A stretch of DNA of 64,000 nucleotides from Paenibacillus sp. JNUCC-31 (GCF_014844075.1 NZ_CP062165.1:496001-560000), one strand, 5' to 3'; numbered from the stretch's first letter, positions 1 through 12,780 are shown. Numbers and translations are program-made. The notes: generated by a model not told the origin, from the sequence alone.

Positions 1-815
1 AGCAAACAAGCCGAAAGGGTAAATAAATTACGGAAAAGAAACAGCAACGTATAGGTTAGCGCCGGATATGCGGCAAAAGCCGTTTTTACATAAGTATTGC
101 CATAAATAAAGACAGCTCCTCCGCTCAACAATGCAGCAATCAGCGCATAACGGTAGGAGAACAGTTTCTTCAATGCCGTATCAAAGTTCAACCCAATCCA
201 GGCACCGAATCCAATAACGATCAGGTAACTGGGCAGCAAGCTCCCCATCCGAGAGAAATGAAACTGCAAATGCAACGCGTAAAAAGCAGCCTGTGCCGCA
301 ATAAAGAACAACGGTACATATTTATTAAATAAACGATAGCGCGTAAGCGATAGAAGCATTGGAAAGACCACATAAAATTGCAAAATAATTAGAAAAAAAT
401 ATAAGTGTGTGTGCGCTGTACCGGTTAACAATTGCTCTGAAAACTGATCCACATGTACAAAGGGGTTTTTACCTGCAAGCAACTGTTTGATGGTGAAATA
501 AATGATGGACCAGGCCAGGTAAGGCACAAAAATATAAAATAATCGCTTTTTATAAAAAGCGGGCATCCAGCCCTTTTCCTTCATTTTGGAGCTGTAATTG
601 TAGAACAACACCAAGGAAGACAGAAACAGAAATGCCGGGACAGCGAATTGCAGAAAGCTGTTCCAAAAATAATAAAAGTCATGATCCAGCGTATGTTTGG
701 GATAATGTGCAACTGCCGTTGAAGTGGCATGAATGGCGACAACTGCCATGATGGCAAAAGCACGATAGAGATCCAGATACTCAATACGTCGGGGCCGATT
801 AACCGGTTGATTCAT
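1..815 (-). CDS. Acyltransferase 3 family membrane protein (C-terminus cut by window edge)
   Basis: Reads from an ATG at 815 leftwards without a stop to the window edge, so about 271 N-terminal residues are present and the 3' end is missing. The product opens with the hallmark of acyltransferase-3 proteins (R-R-I-E-Y-L-D-L-Y-R-A-F-A-I, then V-A-I-H-A), followed by repeated hydrophobic segments, consistent with the 10-helix membrane acyltransferases that O-acetylate surface glycans or lipids. The conserved H of the V-x-I-H motif is the expected catalytic histidine. Substrate cannot be told. No partner gene is visible because the neighbouring sequence lies outside the window. Family call is strong, role is not. 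Confidence 0.85.
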   Translation of the reverse strand, partial: MNQPVNRPRRIEYLDLYRAFAIMAVVAIHATSTAVAHYPKHTLDHDFYYFWNSFLQFAVPAFLFLSSLVLFYNYSSKMKEKGWMPAFYKKRLFYIFVPYLAWSIIYFTIKQLLAGKNPFVHVDQFSEQLLTGTAHTHLYFFLIILQFYVVFPMLLSLTRYRLFNKYVPLFFIAAQAAFYALHLQFHFSRMGSLLPSYLIVIGFGAWIGLNFDTALKKLFSYRYALIAALLSGGAVFIYGNTYVKTAFAAYPALTYTLLFLFRNLFTLSACL

Positions 816-952
816 AATAAAACCTCACTTATGCCTGATAGGATGATAGTTTCCGGCCGCAATCCAGATTCCAACCTTTATTTTAATCAGCACACGAGGC
901 TATTACAATCATAATCTATATTATTTTTGTGAAAATCCACCAATATTCATCA

Positions 953-1486
953 TTATTCGACACGATTGATCCAGAACCGTTCGACTACGTTACCATCTGC
1001 TTCTATATAGTCTTCATCCTGGATACCTCCATTACGAAGAATAACTCTTTTGGAGGCCTCATTATGTGCATCACAAACGACCAATACTTTCGTGATTCCG
1101 AGTTCTTTCGTAATTTCCAAAGAAAGCTTGAGGATCTCGGAACCATATCCATTCTGTCGCTCCCCTGGACGAATTCCGTAACCGATATGCCCTCCGCTAT
1201 GGAATAGTTTCTCATTCAACTCATGCCGTACATTTACGGCTCCAACCACTCGATCACTCTCTGTCACGAGCCAGTATGTACTGTCCTGAACCCAGCCTTC
1301 CGGGATATCCATGCCTTGTTCACTACGCTGGAGAGATGCTACCATCTCCTCGAAGGGGTAAGGTTCTTTGGCAATCACCCAGGGTACCATCGATTCTCCA
1401 CTTGCGAGCCAGTCTTGATAAAATGCCAAATACGTTTCCTTATATTCCGCTGAAGGTCTGACCAGTCTAACTTTTTCTTTTCCCAT
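953..1486 (-). CDS. GNAT-family N-acetyltransferase
   Basis: 177 residues, the usual size of a single-domain GNAT enzyme. The acetyl-CoA pyrophosphate loop is visible as R-Q-N-G-Y-G at residues 110-115 in the strand-helix of motif A, preceded by G-Y-G-I-R-P, and motif B carries N142 and the A-S-K-R segment around 144-147 before R-N-G-G. These features predict transfer of an acetyl group from acetyl-CoA to an amine; the acceptor cannot be inferred. An AGGGGGA element lies about 10 nt before the ATG. It is followed after 49 nt downstream (to the left in its own direction there is a separate unit) by no obvious partner; the upstream VOC gene runs the same way 49 bp away, so the two could be cotranscribed. 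Confidence 0.85.
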   Translation of the reverse strand: MGKEKVRLVRPSAEYKETYLAFYQDWLASGESMVPWVIAKEPYPFEEMVASLQRSEQGMDIPEGWVQDSTYWLVTESDRVVGAVNVRHELNEKLFHSGGHIGYGIRPGERQNGYGSEILKLSLEITKELGITKVLVVCDAHNEASKRVILRNGGIQDEDYIEADGNVVERFWINRVE

Positions 1487-1535
1487 CTGAAGTGCATCCC
1501 CCTGACTAATATTGATACTGCGATGCTAATTTACC

Positions 1536-1931
1536 CTAGTAGACTAATTCACAGTCGTGATGTTCCCATACATCAAACAGGTTACCATCGAGATCCTCGA
1601 ATGTAAAAAACTTTCCATAAATGCCTTCATCACTGACTTGACCAACGCTGACATGACCAGCAGTGAGTTGAGTATGCAGCTTAACGATATCGTCCGTAAA
1701 AAAGGTGATAACCCATCTCTTTTTATGCTTCACTTGAAATACAGCTCTGGAATCATGATCACTTTCAATCAGATCGAGAATCGGTCTATTGTCTCTAAAG
1801 AGGCTAATATAGCCTTCTCTGGGTTGCCTAATATTGAATCCAAAATGATTCACAAACCAAGCTGCTGACTTCTCTACATTTGTCACAGGAATGACATTGT
1901 AGGCAATACCCAGTATTTTTCCCGTCGTCAA
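1536..1931 (-). CDS. VOC (glyoxalase/bleomycin-resistance fold) family protein
   Basis: 131 residues with the paired beta-alpha-beta-beta-beta layout of vicinal-oxygen-chelate proteins: an N-terminal module with N-V-E-K-S-A-A-W-F near 18-26 and a C-terminal module ending F-E-D-L-D-G-N-L-F-D-V-W-E-H near 111-124, the usual signature in which the Glu is a metal ligand. I read the start as TTG at 1931 because AGAAGGA lies 5 nt upstream. The family includes dioxygenases, glyoxalases and antibiotic-binding proteins, so the precise activity stays open. It lies just upstream of and in the same direction as the GNAT gene, and both could be small-molecule modification or detoxification functions. Confidence 0.8.
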   Translation of the reverse strand: MTTGKILGIAYNVIPVTNVEKSAAWFVNHFGFNIRQPREGYISLFRDNRPILDLIESDHDSRAVFQVKHKKRWVITFFTDDIVKLHTQLTAGHVSVGQVSDEGIYGKFFTFEDLDGNLFDVWEHHDCELVY

Positions 1932-2107
1932 TTTTATCCTTCTCCCTTCATTGCATTAATAACTTATGAACCTCATATGGAAGTGAAGAACAGTATCTTT
2001 ATCTAAGTAAAAAAGAGAACCCGCGTGTGCAGATCCTCTACTTGGGCTCAGTTTTCGCTATTATATTAGTTCACGATCCTGTTTACAGATTCCTCTAATC
2101 CATCCAG

Positions 2108-4819
2108 TTATACTGACTCCACTTGTTGTGCATGCACTTCCTGATCCGCTTCAAGTACCTTGTAAATGAATAGATAGCTCCCTGATCCCAGAACAATTCG
2201 TACATCCGATCCCTGAGTTTGAACGTCATGAATATCCGATACTTGGTCCAACGGTTTTCCGTTCTCCAGAACCGTCTGTACCTCTGCTCCAGGAAGAAGG
2301 ATTGTACCTGTTGTATTGGCAGGAATGGTCACACGAACATCCATCTGGTTGTTCTCACGGCGATACCAGCTTGATGCAACAGGCCCATACATCGTTTCGA
2401 GATTCGCTTCCACCCACTCCAGTCCAGGTCCTGGTTTGGGTTCAATGTGCACGATCCGGAAGCCAGGCTGATGTTCATCCGTATTAATCCCCGCAACATA
2501 GCGATATAACCACTCGCCAATGGCGCCGTACGCATAATGGTTGAATGAATTCATGTCAGCACTCCACAGACTGCCGTCCTCTCTGATTCCGTCCCAATGC
2601 TCCCAAACTGTAGTCGCACCTTGTGTCACTTGATATAACCAGGATGGATAGTCCTCCTGAAAAAGTAGCGTATAGGCCAGATTGTGATGTCCCGTATCAC
2701 TCAGTACCGGATTCAGGTAAGGTGTTCCCACAAATCCGGTGGTCAGATGGTTCCCTGCGTCCGCAACCAATTTCCCCAATTGATCAATGGTACGATTTCT
2801 TGCCTTGGAGTCCAGAAGGTCAAATTGCAGAGCGAGTACATGCGCTGTCTGTGTGGGAACTGCGATTTTGCCCGACGGTGTTACAAATTCATCTTGAAAC
2901 GCAGCAACGATGTTGTCATGCAATTTATCATAATATGCTGCATCGTCCGCATGCCCCAACACCTCAGCCGCTTTGTGTGTTAATGAAACGGAATATGCAT
3001 AAAATGCCGTAGCGACATAATCCTTATCCGTAGCACCGATGTAGCTATCCGGCTTGGAGTCCAGACCCAACCAATCTCCGAAATGGAAGCCTGTATTCCA
3101 CAGGTATGGATTATCCCCTTGAGCATGAATGTAGCTGACCCAGCGTTTCATGCTGTCATACTGCTCAGCCAACAACCTGACATCCCCGTACATCTCATAA
3201 ATCGTCCAAGGACAGATGACCGCGGCATCACCCCAGGCGGCAGAAGAGTGATTGGTATTTCCCCATCCCTCTGACGTCGAGCTCCTCAGATCAGGAACAA
3301 AAAAAGGAATTCCTCCATCTTCCCCCTGGTCAGCTTCCAGGTCCCGCAGCCATTTGGTAAAGAACGGTGCCGTGTTCATCAGATAGGAGGCTGTGCGTAC
3401 AAACATCTGTGCGTCGCCTGTCCAGCCAAGGCGTTCATCCCGCTGCGGACAGTCGGTCGGGACGTCAAGAAAGTTCCCTTTTTGCCCCCACAATATATTG
3501 TGATGAAGCTGATTGACAAGCGGGCTGGAACATGTAAAATTTCCTGTCCGTTCCATATCGGAATGCAGCACCACTCCGGTAAAATCATTTAAATGGACAT
3601 CATCCGGGAAGCCAATTAGCTTTACATACCGGAACCCCTGAAACGTAAAATGCGGCTCATAGGTTTCGAGTTCACCGCCTTTTAACGTGTAGCGAATACA
3701 TTGTGTTGCACCACGCAGATTTTCAATATAGAAGTTCCCCTCATGATCCAAAATCTCGGCATGCCGTAACTCAACCGTATGACCCGCTTCACCCTGAATG
3801 CTGAATCTAACCCAACCGACCATATTCTGTCCCATGTCGAGCACGCGATCACCTTGCGGGGTTGTTAGTAAAGCAATGGGTTGCAAATGCTCTATTTGGG
3901 TAACTGGCACATTCTCCTGGGCAACAATAATGTCTTTGGTGTAATCCAGCACATCCACCGGCGACCAATTCTCTGTAGGTGCATTTGTCCAGTTCGACTC
4001 CATTCGGGCATCGTACGTCTCTCCCATATAGATATCAGACATGCGTATAGCACTTGTGGCTACCTTCCAGTCCGGATTTGAGAGAATATGTTCTTCCGAA
4101 CCATCCGTATAACGAATATGAAGCTCCAGCAGCAAAGCAGAATCCGTTCCAAAGATTTTCTGCTCCTTGTTCCACCCTAAATGTCCTCTGTACCATCCAT
4201 CCCCGAGATAAGCACCGAGGATGTTCTCACCATTCTGAAGCAGATCCGTGACATCATAGACCTGATATTGCAACCGCTTACCATAACTGGTCCAGCCTGG
4301 GGTGAAATAGTCTTGGCCTACTCTTCGATCATTTAAATGCAGCTCATATAACCCAAGTGCCGTCACATATATTTTGGCAGAGGTTACCGACTTATGCAGG
4401 TCAAACAACCTGTGAAAGCGAGGGCAGGATACATCGGTCTCCCCATCAAAAGGAGCCTTAATCCAATCTGCCTTCCAGGCATTCCCGCTCCCCATAAGCC
4501 CCATCTCAAAGAATGCTGTGTCAGACCAGCTCGATTCATCGCCCGCAACCTCCCAGGCACGAATTCGATAGTAATAGCGGGTTCGTGCGTTGGGCAGCCA
4601 ATGGTCCAGTTCTACATGAATGGACTGATCGGAGTTCTTTTTGCCGGAATCCCATTCTATCAGCTCAAAACTCTCGGTCAAAGATAATTGAATCTGGTAT
4701 GCCGATTGTACGCAGTTCCGCCGATCAGACTGCAGCTTCCAGCTTAATCTGGGGGATTTCATGTCCAGTCCAATCGGATTTATTTTATACTCACAACGCA
4801 GATGGCTAACGGTCAACAT
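2108..4819 (-). CDS. Alpha-L-rhamnosidase, glycoside hydrolase family 78
   Basis: About 903 residues, the normal length for bacterial GH78 enzymes that release terminal L-rhamnose from plant glycosides and rhamnogalacturonan. The N-terminus (L-R-C-E-Y-K-I-N-P-I-G-L-D) is the family beta-sandwich start. The catalytic (alpha/alpha)6 barrel is marked by D-C-P-Q-R-D-E-R-L-G-W-T-G-D at about 456-469, carrying the general acid region, and later by W-E-H-W-D and S-F-N-H-Y-A-Y-G-A. No signal peptide, so probably intracellular acting on imported oligosaccharides. I chose ATG 4819 with AAAGGGA upstream; the frame is open to a TTG at 4852. It is divergent from an AraC-family gene 136 bp away, a typical sugar-responsive arrangement. 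A weak hairpin with a U-run near 2007-2055 may end it. Confidence 0.9.
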   Translation of the reverse strand: MLTVSHLRCEYKINPIGLDMKSPRLSWKLQSDRRNCVQSAYQIQLSLTESFELIEWDSGKKNSDQSIHVELDHWLPNARTRYYYRIRAWEVAGDESSWSDTAFFEMGLMGSGNAWKADWIKAPFDGETDVSCPRFHRLFDLHKSVTSAKIYVTALGLYELHLNDRRVGQDYFTPGWTSYGKRLQYQVYDVTDLLQNGENILGAYLGDGWYRGHLGWNKEQKIFGTDSALLLELHIRYTDGSEEHILSNPDWKVATSAIRMSDIYMGETYDARMESNWTNAPTENWSPVDVLDYTKDIIVAQENVPVTQIEHLQPIALLTTPQGDRVLDMGQNMVGWVRFSIQGEAGHTVELRHAEILDHEGNFYIENLRGATQCIRYTLKGGELETYEPHFTFQGFRYVKLIGFPDDVHLNDFTGVVLHSDMERTGNFTCSSPLVNQLHHNILWGQKGNFLDVPTDCPQRDERLGWTGDAQMFVRTASYLMNTAPFFTKWLRDLEADQGEDGGIPFFVPDLRSSTSEGWGNTNHSSAAWGDAAVICPWTIYEMYGDVRLLAEQYDSMKRWVSYIHAQGDNPYLWNTGFHFGDWLGLDSKPDSYIGATDKDYVATAFYAYSVSLTHKAAEVLGHADDAAYYDKLHDNIVAAFQDEFVTPSGKIAVPTQTAHVLALQFDLLDSKARNRTIDQLGKLVADAGNHLTTGFVGTPYLNPVLSDTGHHNLAYTLLFQEDYPSWLYQVTQGATTVWEHWDGIREDGSLWSADMNSFNHYAYGAIGEWLYRYVAGINTDEHQPGFRIVHIEPKPGPGLEWVEANLETMYGPVASSWYRRENNQMDVRVTIPANTTGTILLPGAEVQTVLENGKPLDQVSDIHDVQTQGSDVRIVLGSGSYLFIYKVLEADQEVHAQQVESV

Positions 4820-4955
4820 CAGATAAACATCCCTTTCCATCGTGGTTTCCAAAACAGGCTTACGATATAATTATATTGATTCTGGCATTGGAAATACCCG
4901 GTAATGAAGACTGTTTAACCCGGTTATTCGGTCATGTAAGCGAGGAGGCTAACCT

Positions 4956-5828
4956 GTGAATCCATCCATCCAACTTTTCAAGAGTGAATCCTTTTTACAA
5001 AATAACCTGAAGCTCTTCGTAAACCGTTGCTCCGAAAATTTCGATCTGCCTTTTCATGCTCACGATTTCGTTGAATATAGCTATGTTGCAGAGGGAAAGG
5101 GCTTTCACCATATTGGTGAAGATATTATTCCCGTTCATAAAGGTATGCTTTTTGTGATTCCCGTCGGCGTGCCGCATGTCTTTCGTCCAGCGACTTCGAA
5201 CGCCTCTGAACATCCGTTGATTCTATATAATTGTCTTTTTAATTCAGAGCTGATTATTACACTGTCAGTCATCATACAGGAACAAGAGATTGGAGATCAC
5301 CTGAATGACTTGGCTAACAATCAGATTCCTTACGTATCGATTACGGATGCCGGTCTTCGAATGGAGGAGCTTATGGTGAAGCTATACCGCGAATCTTCCG
5401 TTCCCAGCATCATCGGATCTTCCACCATGTTATACACACTCGTCAGCCAACTGGTAGTGACAACCTACCGCCAGCTGTATCATGAACTCCATGATGAACA
5501 GGAGCGGCCAACCGATTTTGAGCATATCCTCCATTATCTGGACCAACACATTAGTGAACGAATTCGCCTGAATGATCTGGTCCGATTCTCCGGATGGAGT
5601 GAAAAGCATATTGGAAGGATGTTTCTTCGCTATACCGGGCAGACGTTTGGTTCGTATCTTCAGCATCTGCGGATACAAAAAGGCTGTGAGCTCTTAAAGA
5701 GTTCACAGCAGAAAGTCAGCCTCATTGCGGAACATGTTGGTTACCGGGATGTCGATTCGTTTCACGCTGCATTCAAAAAAATTACGGGTGAGACCCCACT
5801 GGTTTACCGCAAAAAATCCAGAGCATAA
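4956..5828 (+). CDS. AraC-family transcriptional regulator, probable activator of the rhamnosidase gene
   Basis: 290 residues beginning at GTG 4956 with GAGGAGG eight bases upstream. Residues 25-85 form a cupin-like sugar-binding segment (F-H-A-H-D-F-V-E-Y-S-Y-V, I-P-V-G-V-P-H), and residues 190-290 form the double helix-turn-helix of the AraC/XylS family (L-N-D-L-V-R-F-S-G-W-S, then V-S-L-I-A-E-H-V-G-Y-R-D-V-D-S-F and F-K-K-I-T-G-E-T-P). It is divergent from the GH78 gene, which suggests that it responds to rhamnose or a rhamnoside and switches that gene on; this is inference from position. Its own transcript ends about 40 bp before the convergent nucleotidase gene. Confidence 0.88.
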   Translation: MNPSIQLFKSESFLQNNLKLFVNRCSENFDLPFHAHDFVEYSYVAEGKGFHHIGEDIIPVHKGMLFVIPVGVPHVFRPATSNASEHPLILYNCLFNSELIITLSVIIQEQEIGDHLNDLANNQIPYVSITDAGLRMEELMVKLYRESSVPSIIGSSTMLYTLVSQLVVTTYRQLYHELHDEQERPTDFEHILHYLDQHISERIRLNDLVRFSGWSEKHIGRMFLRYTGQTFGSYLQHLRIQKGCELLKSSQQKVSLIAEHVGYRDVDSFHAAFKKITGETPLVYRKKSRA

Positions 5829-5867
5829 TGCTCTGGACAGTGAGGATCAACTTCTACACATTCACGT

Positions 5868-6434
5868 CTATACATGCACCGTTTTCAAAAGATCATCTAT
5901 GTATTCCTTGGCACCTTTCCAGGATGACATTAAGGGAAACTGGTACTGCTCCCGTTCATTCAGATTCCATGGATGAGGGATGCAGATCACTTTTTTGCCA
6001 TCGTTCAGCGCCGGGATGAGATTATGTGCTCCATCATCAATTAACAGATCGAAGCCGAGCAGATTTTTTCTTTTGCACGTAATAAACTGTTCCGCAGAAA
6101 TAAAAGGCATATGCCGCTGAAGCCAGTTCCATTTCTCCACAACCGTTCTCGGTTCCGCTGCCGTCACAACAATGACATCATAGGCCTCATTCAACTTCTT
6201 CATCTCTTCTACAACATACTCGTCGTACAGTTCCAACTCCTCGAACAGACCCGGCCGACCATAAAATACATCATGGGTGCTGTCCGGATGACGCAAGTGG
6301 GATGTATCCCAGTGGATCATATCCTCATAACGTAGCGGATGGGTTGGGAAGTTGATGTTGTTATGATAAATCGCTCGCTGGACCAGATGACATATCGTGT
6401 CATCCATATCTACAGCAATAATAGGTTTTCTCAT
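5868..6434 (-). CDS. 5'(3')-deoxyribonucleotidase-like HAD phosphatase
   Basis: 188 residues. The N-terminus gives V-D-M-D-D-T-I with nucleophile D9 and general acid D11, the HAD motif I of the NT5C family; later come V-V-T-A-A (motif II) and the L-L-I-D-D-G acidic pair of motif IV near residues 130-136. Length and motif order match bacterial YorS/NT5C proteins that dephosphorylate deoxynucleoside monophosphates. Start ATG 6434 has GGGGAGGG upstream. It is a monocistronic unit, convergent with the AraC gene; no neighbour points to a pathway. Confidence 0.82.
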   Translation of the reverse strand: MRKPIIAVDMDDTICHLVQRAIYHNNINFPTHPLRYEDMIHWDTSHLRHPDSTHDVFYGRPGLFEELELYDEYVVEEMKKLNEAYDVIVVTAAEPRTVVEKWNWLQRHMPFISAEQFITCKRKNLLGFDLLIDDGAHNLIPALNDGKKVICIPHPWNLNEREQYQFPLMSSWKGAKEYIDDLLKTVHV

Positions 6435-6527
6435 GATTATCCCTCCCCAATACGAACACAGTATATCACCCTAGATGTCATGAAGCTATCCTTTTTACGT
6501 TTCACTCAGGTTATGAGGGTAAACTAT

Positions 6528-6576
6528 AAAAAAAGGCACCCCTGTACCGCAGCAAATCGCTGCACCCGGGGCTGCC
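6528..6576 (-). terminator. Rho-independent terminator of licT-bglP-bglA
   Basis: Nine bases past the bglA stop, the minus strand folds GGCAGCCCC against GGGGTGCC with a GCAGC/GCTGC inner stem, followed by seven U residues. Confidence 0.85.
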
Positions 6577-6584
6577 TTCATGAA

Positions 6585-10018
<3,434 letters not shown>

Positions 10019-10043
10019 AATCGTTTCCTCCTTATTTTTCCAA

Positions 10044-10122
10044 TAAAAAATACCCGAACAAATAGCCACGTCTTCTACGTGTCATTCATCCGGGTATTGC
10101 CTGATTGAACAGTAACAAGCCC
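10044..10122 (-). promoter_or_regulatory. RAT / leader terminator upstream of bglP
   Basis: On the minus strand the RNA antiterminator (RAT) occupies 10122-10092 (starts GGGCTTGTTACTG, ends CAGGCAATACCC). Its 3' side overlaps the left arm (ATACCCGG) of a hairpin whose right arm CGGGTAT is followed by TTTTTTA at about 10050-10044. Binding of LicT to RAT would prevent the terminator, which is the classical design. A second small hairpin (CACGT/ACGTG) sits in the terminator loop. It lies between licT and bglP, so it controls bglP-bglA separately from licT. Confidence 0.88.
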
Positions 10123-10162
10123 ATTTGATATTTAGTTAGGTTTTGGTTCACGTGCTGAGATT

Positions 10163-11005
10163 TCATTGGTCACGCTTCGGTTTCATTAACCGCTCCAGAT
10201 GAAGGGTCAGATACAACTGTTCCGAATGCGTCATATCATACTGATAGTTCTTATGGATAAAAGTCTCAATCTTGCCGATGCATTTGAAAGTTTCGGGATA
10301 GTTTTTCCGTACGACCTCATATAAATATTCCTCCGCATCGTCATGTGACGCGTGAGTAATTACACGTTGGCAGAAATACTTCAAATGCGTAATAAAACGG
10401 AAATAGTTGACGCTATCTTCATCCAATTCAACATTGAAGTGATATTTGATAATGTTCATGATCTCTTGAAGCAGCTGCATCAAATGGGTGACATCGTTCA
10501 TGGAATCATTCACTTCCGCATTGATGAAATGCAGCGCTATGTTGCATATTTCATCCTTGGGAAACTCCACATCCAATCTTTCCTTCAGCAAGGTGAGCGC
10601 TTCCCTGGCCACATCAAACTCGGCCTTGTAGAAATGCTGTACTTCCCAGGAGAGTGGATTACGAGTAATCATTCCCTTTTCCAGACGCTGGACAGCAAAA
10701 TGAATGTGATCCGACAGGGAGACATAAATCCCGTCACTGATGGTTTTGTTCAATTGCGTACGTGCCAATGTCACGATATCATCCGTCACCTGCAGGATTT
10801 CAACTGGGACTTCCGTTACAATGGACTTGAACCTCTCATAGATCGATGCATCCTGAAGCCGGAAAACTTTCTCAATCCGCTCTTCATCAATCACGTCGCC
10901 TGCCTTGAACTTAAACCCGATGCCCCGGCCGAGGATCAGCAGTTCCTGATTTTTATCATCTACGGTACTGACAATATTGTTATTAAATATCTGTTTAATA
11001 ATCAT
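10163..11005 (-). CDS. licT: LicT/BglG-family transcriptional antiterminator
   Basis: 280 residues. Residues 1-55 are the RNA-binding CAT domain (I-K-Q-I-F-N-N-N-I-V, L-I-L-G-R-G-I-G-F). PRD1 has H100 and H159, PRD2 has H207 and H269, the same numbers as the four conserved PRD histidines of Bacillus subtilis LicT. In that family phosphorylation of PRD1 by EII inactivates and phosphorylation of PRD2 by HPr activates the protein, which then binds RAT RNA and allows read-through. The gene is first in licT-bglP-bglA and is itself preceded by a RAT/terminator, so it is predicted to be autoregulated. Start ATG 11005 lies 29 nt after the U-run. Confidence 0.95.
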   Translation of the reverse strand: MIIKQIFNNNIVSTVDDKNQELLILGRGIGFKFKAGDVIDEERIEKVFRLQDASIYERFKSIVTEVPVEILQVTDDIVTLARTQLNKTISDGIYVSLSDHIHFAVQRLEKGMITRNPLSWEVQHFYKAEFDVAREALTLLKERLDVEFPKDEICNIALHFINAEVNDSMNDVTHLMQLLQEIMNIIKYHFNVELDEDSVNYFRFITHLKYFCQRVITHASHDDAEEYLYEVVRKNYPETFKCIGKIETFIHKNYQYDMTHSEQLYLTLHLERLMKPKRDQ

Positions 11006-11033
11006 TATGGACCCACCTGTTTTTTTTGAGGAT

Positions 11034-11113
11034 TAAAAAAAGGGCAAAACCAAAATAGAAATAATAAAATCATTTCCATAGTGGTTTTGCCCGCATTACC
11101 GGTAACAAGCCTC
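11034..11113 (-). promoter_or_regulatory. RAT / leader terminator upstream of licT
   Basis: Minus-strand RAT at 11113-11083 (GAGGCTTGTTACCGG ... GCGGGCAAAACC). Its GGGCAAAACC end is also the left arm of a terminator pairing with GGTTTTGCCC at 11052-11043 followed by seven U residues at 11041-11035. The two structures are mutually exclusive. Confidence 0.9.
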
Positions 11114-11133
11114 GGAACTAATTTATCATAACC

Positions 11134-11148
11134 TGAAAACGGTGTCAA
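11134..11148 (-). promoter_or_regulatory. cre site overlapping the licT promoter -35
   Basis: TGAAAACGGTGTCA at 11134-11147 fits every position of the CcpA cre consensus TGWAANCGNTNWCA. On the minus strand TTGACA (11148-11143) is a good -35 and overlaps it; a TAAATT sits 17 bp downstream as a plausible -10. CcpA binding would therefore block RNA polymerase when glucose is present. Confidence 0.8.
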
Positions 11149-11333
11149 CCAAAAATGCTACCACTACTTTTTTACTTCGTCTTGCTTTCAAGAAACATTT
11201 CCCTATACTTCCACGTTTGAGAATATGCAATCTTAATATGTACATGTTTATACAGAAACAAACTGGAGAAGTCTTCTAATCGCATTGAAATGTTTCCTGT
11301 TCACAGGAAACTCATCTGCCTTGCGCATAAATA

Positions 11334-11357
11334 TGAGCCCTTCTTCCGAAGGGCTCA
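11334..11357 (-). terminator. Probable terminator of the metallophosphoesterase gene
   Basis: Perfect 10-bp stem TGAGCCCTTC/GAAGGGCTCA with a 4-nt loop, 40 bp past the stop. The U-tract is poor, so termination efficiency is uncertain. Confidence 0.6.
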
Positions 11358-11397
11358 CTGTCACCAACTATTGTCGATTATTGCTGAAACGTCATAT

Positions 11398-12501
11398 TTA
11401 TTGTTGGAACGTCACGTTAATCTGTACAATCTCCGAACGACTGCTCGTACGAATTGGAGGTCCCCAGAAGCCAAATCCTGAGGTCACGATGGAGTGCATG
11501 GAACCCTTTTGCAAATAACCCCAATCATTCTCGTAGATGGCCTTAGTAATAAACTGAGCGGGTGCGATCTGACCACGATGGGTGTGACCTGACACAACCA
11601 GATCCACATGGTTTTGCTCCGCAATATCCAAATCATAAGGCTGGTGATCCATCATGAGCACAGGCTTGCTCAGGTCGGTATCCTTCATCAATGTTGCTAC
11701 TTCTGCACGATCCTTCTCTGTGCGGTCTTTACGCCCAATCAGCGTAATCTTATCGTCTATTGTAATTTTGTCATCATACAGGACCTGCATATTACTCTTC
11801 TCCAGAGCCGCAATCAGATCCTCGATCGGACCATCATACTTGTCGTGATTGCCTAGTGAAGCGTACACTCCGTATGGGGCCTGAATGCCGCTGATAATAT
11901 CCGCGATCCCGCTCTTGAGGTACATATCCAGGTTGTCATCGATAATATCACCAGGATACAGTACCAAATCCGGCTTCAATGCGTTAATTTCTTCCACCAT
12001 GCGTTTAGCGTGAGCAGGACCGGACAGCAGGCCAAAGTGCATATCCGCAGCCATGACAATGTTGAGTCTTTCGACACCTTCCACTTTTTTATCAATCTGA
12101 ATGCTGTATTGTCTTACGACTGGACTATAGGCATTATAGATACCGTAGCCCAACGTGGACAGCAACAGCACGAGGGTGACCACGCCCGCCCATTTATGAG
12201 CGTAATGTCTTGGAATGCGGGTTAGTCTAAGTAACCAGAGCGTTAGATGAACTACTGGCAGAATTAATAACAGCAGTGAAAAGATTGCAAGCCAGTAAGA
12301 ACCGATAACACTCAGGAAAGAAACACTTCCAAACAACCGTGCCAGTATGAATGACACGGCGAGGAATACAAGCGCGACTATGTAAAACCAACGAAATCTC
12401 GCAGATACGACAGGCTTCATCCAGCTCCAGCCGCTCCACCCTATGTAAAACACCAATAAACCGTATACAACCAAAAACAAGATGCCTGCAAGTACGAACA
12501 T
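11398..12501 (-). CDS. Membrane-anchored metallophosphoesterase
   Basis: The calcineurin-like phosphoesterase motifs appear in order: A-A-D-M-H-F-G, Y-P-G-D-I-I-D-D, L-G-N-H-D, M-D-H-Q-P and V-S-G-H-T-H-R-G-Q, giving the complete two-metal site. Upstream of them are four hydrophobic segments, so the catalytic domain is tethered to the membrane as in YkuE/YpbG-type proteins. Substrate unknown; relatives act on phospho-lipids or nucleotides. The frame is open to ATG 12621 and has another ATG at 12567, but the only start with a Shine-Dalgarno (GGAGG, 11 nt) is ATG 12501, which also begins the first membrane helix. The start is thus tentative. Confidence 0.82.
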   Translation of the reverse strand: MFVLAGILFLVVYGLLVFYIGWSGWSWMKPVVSARFRWFYIVALVFLAVSFILARLFGSVSFLSVIGSYWLAIFSLLLLILPVVHLTLWLLRLTRIPRHYAHKWAGVVTLVLLLSTLGYGIYNAYSPVVRQYSIQIDKKVEGVERLNIVMAADMHFGLLSGPAHAKRMVEEINALKPDLVLYPGDIIDDNLDMYLKSGIADIISGIQAPYGVYASLGNHDKYDGPIEDLIAALEKSNMQVLYDDKITIDDKITLIGRKDRTEKDRAEVATLMKDTDLSKPVLMMDHQPYDLDIAEQNHVDLVVSGHTHRGQIAPAQFITKAIYENDWGYLQKGSMHSIVTSGFGFWGPPIRTSSRSEIVQINVTFQQ

Positions 12502-12717
12502 GCCCCAGTTAACCTCCACGTCAATAAGTTGATTGCTGAATTTTCTCCAAAACGAATTCCAGTCCATCTGAACAAGTATAACGCAGTTAAAGGGATTCGG
12601 ACATCCGTTTCCATTCCTCATATGCGTACATTTTATTACAATTTGGGATACTTAAATTCCAATCACTTTGTTCCAGATATAGCATCAAGGAGCAGCATTA
12701 CTAGGCTGAAAGAAATA

Positions 12718-12780
12718 TAAAAAAACATTCCTGCGTCCGCTCATGATTAGCTAACATCATGAACGATCGCAGGAATGCTA
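12718..12780 (-). terminator. Terminator of the zwf-tal-gnd operon
   Basis: Minus strand AGCATTCCTGCG pairs with CGCAGGAATG, with inner CATGAT/ATCATG pairing and a run of seven U residues after it. It lies 20 bp past the gnd stop. Confidence 0.88.
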
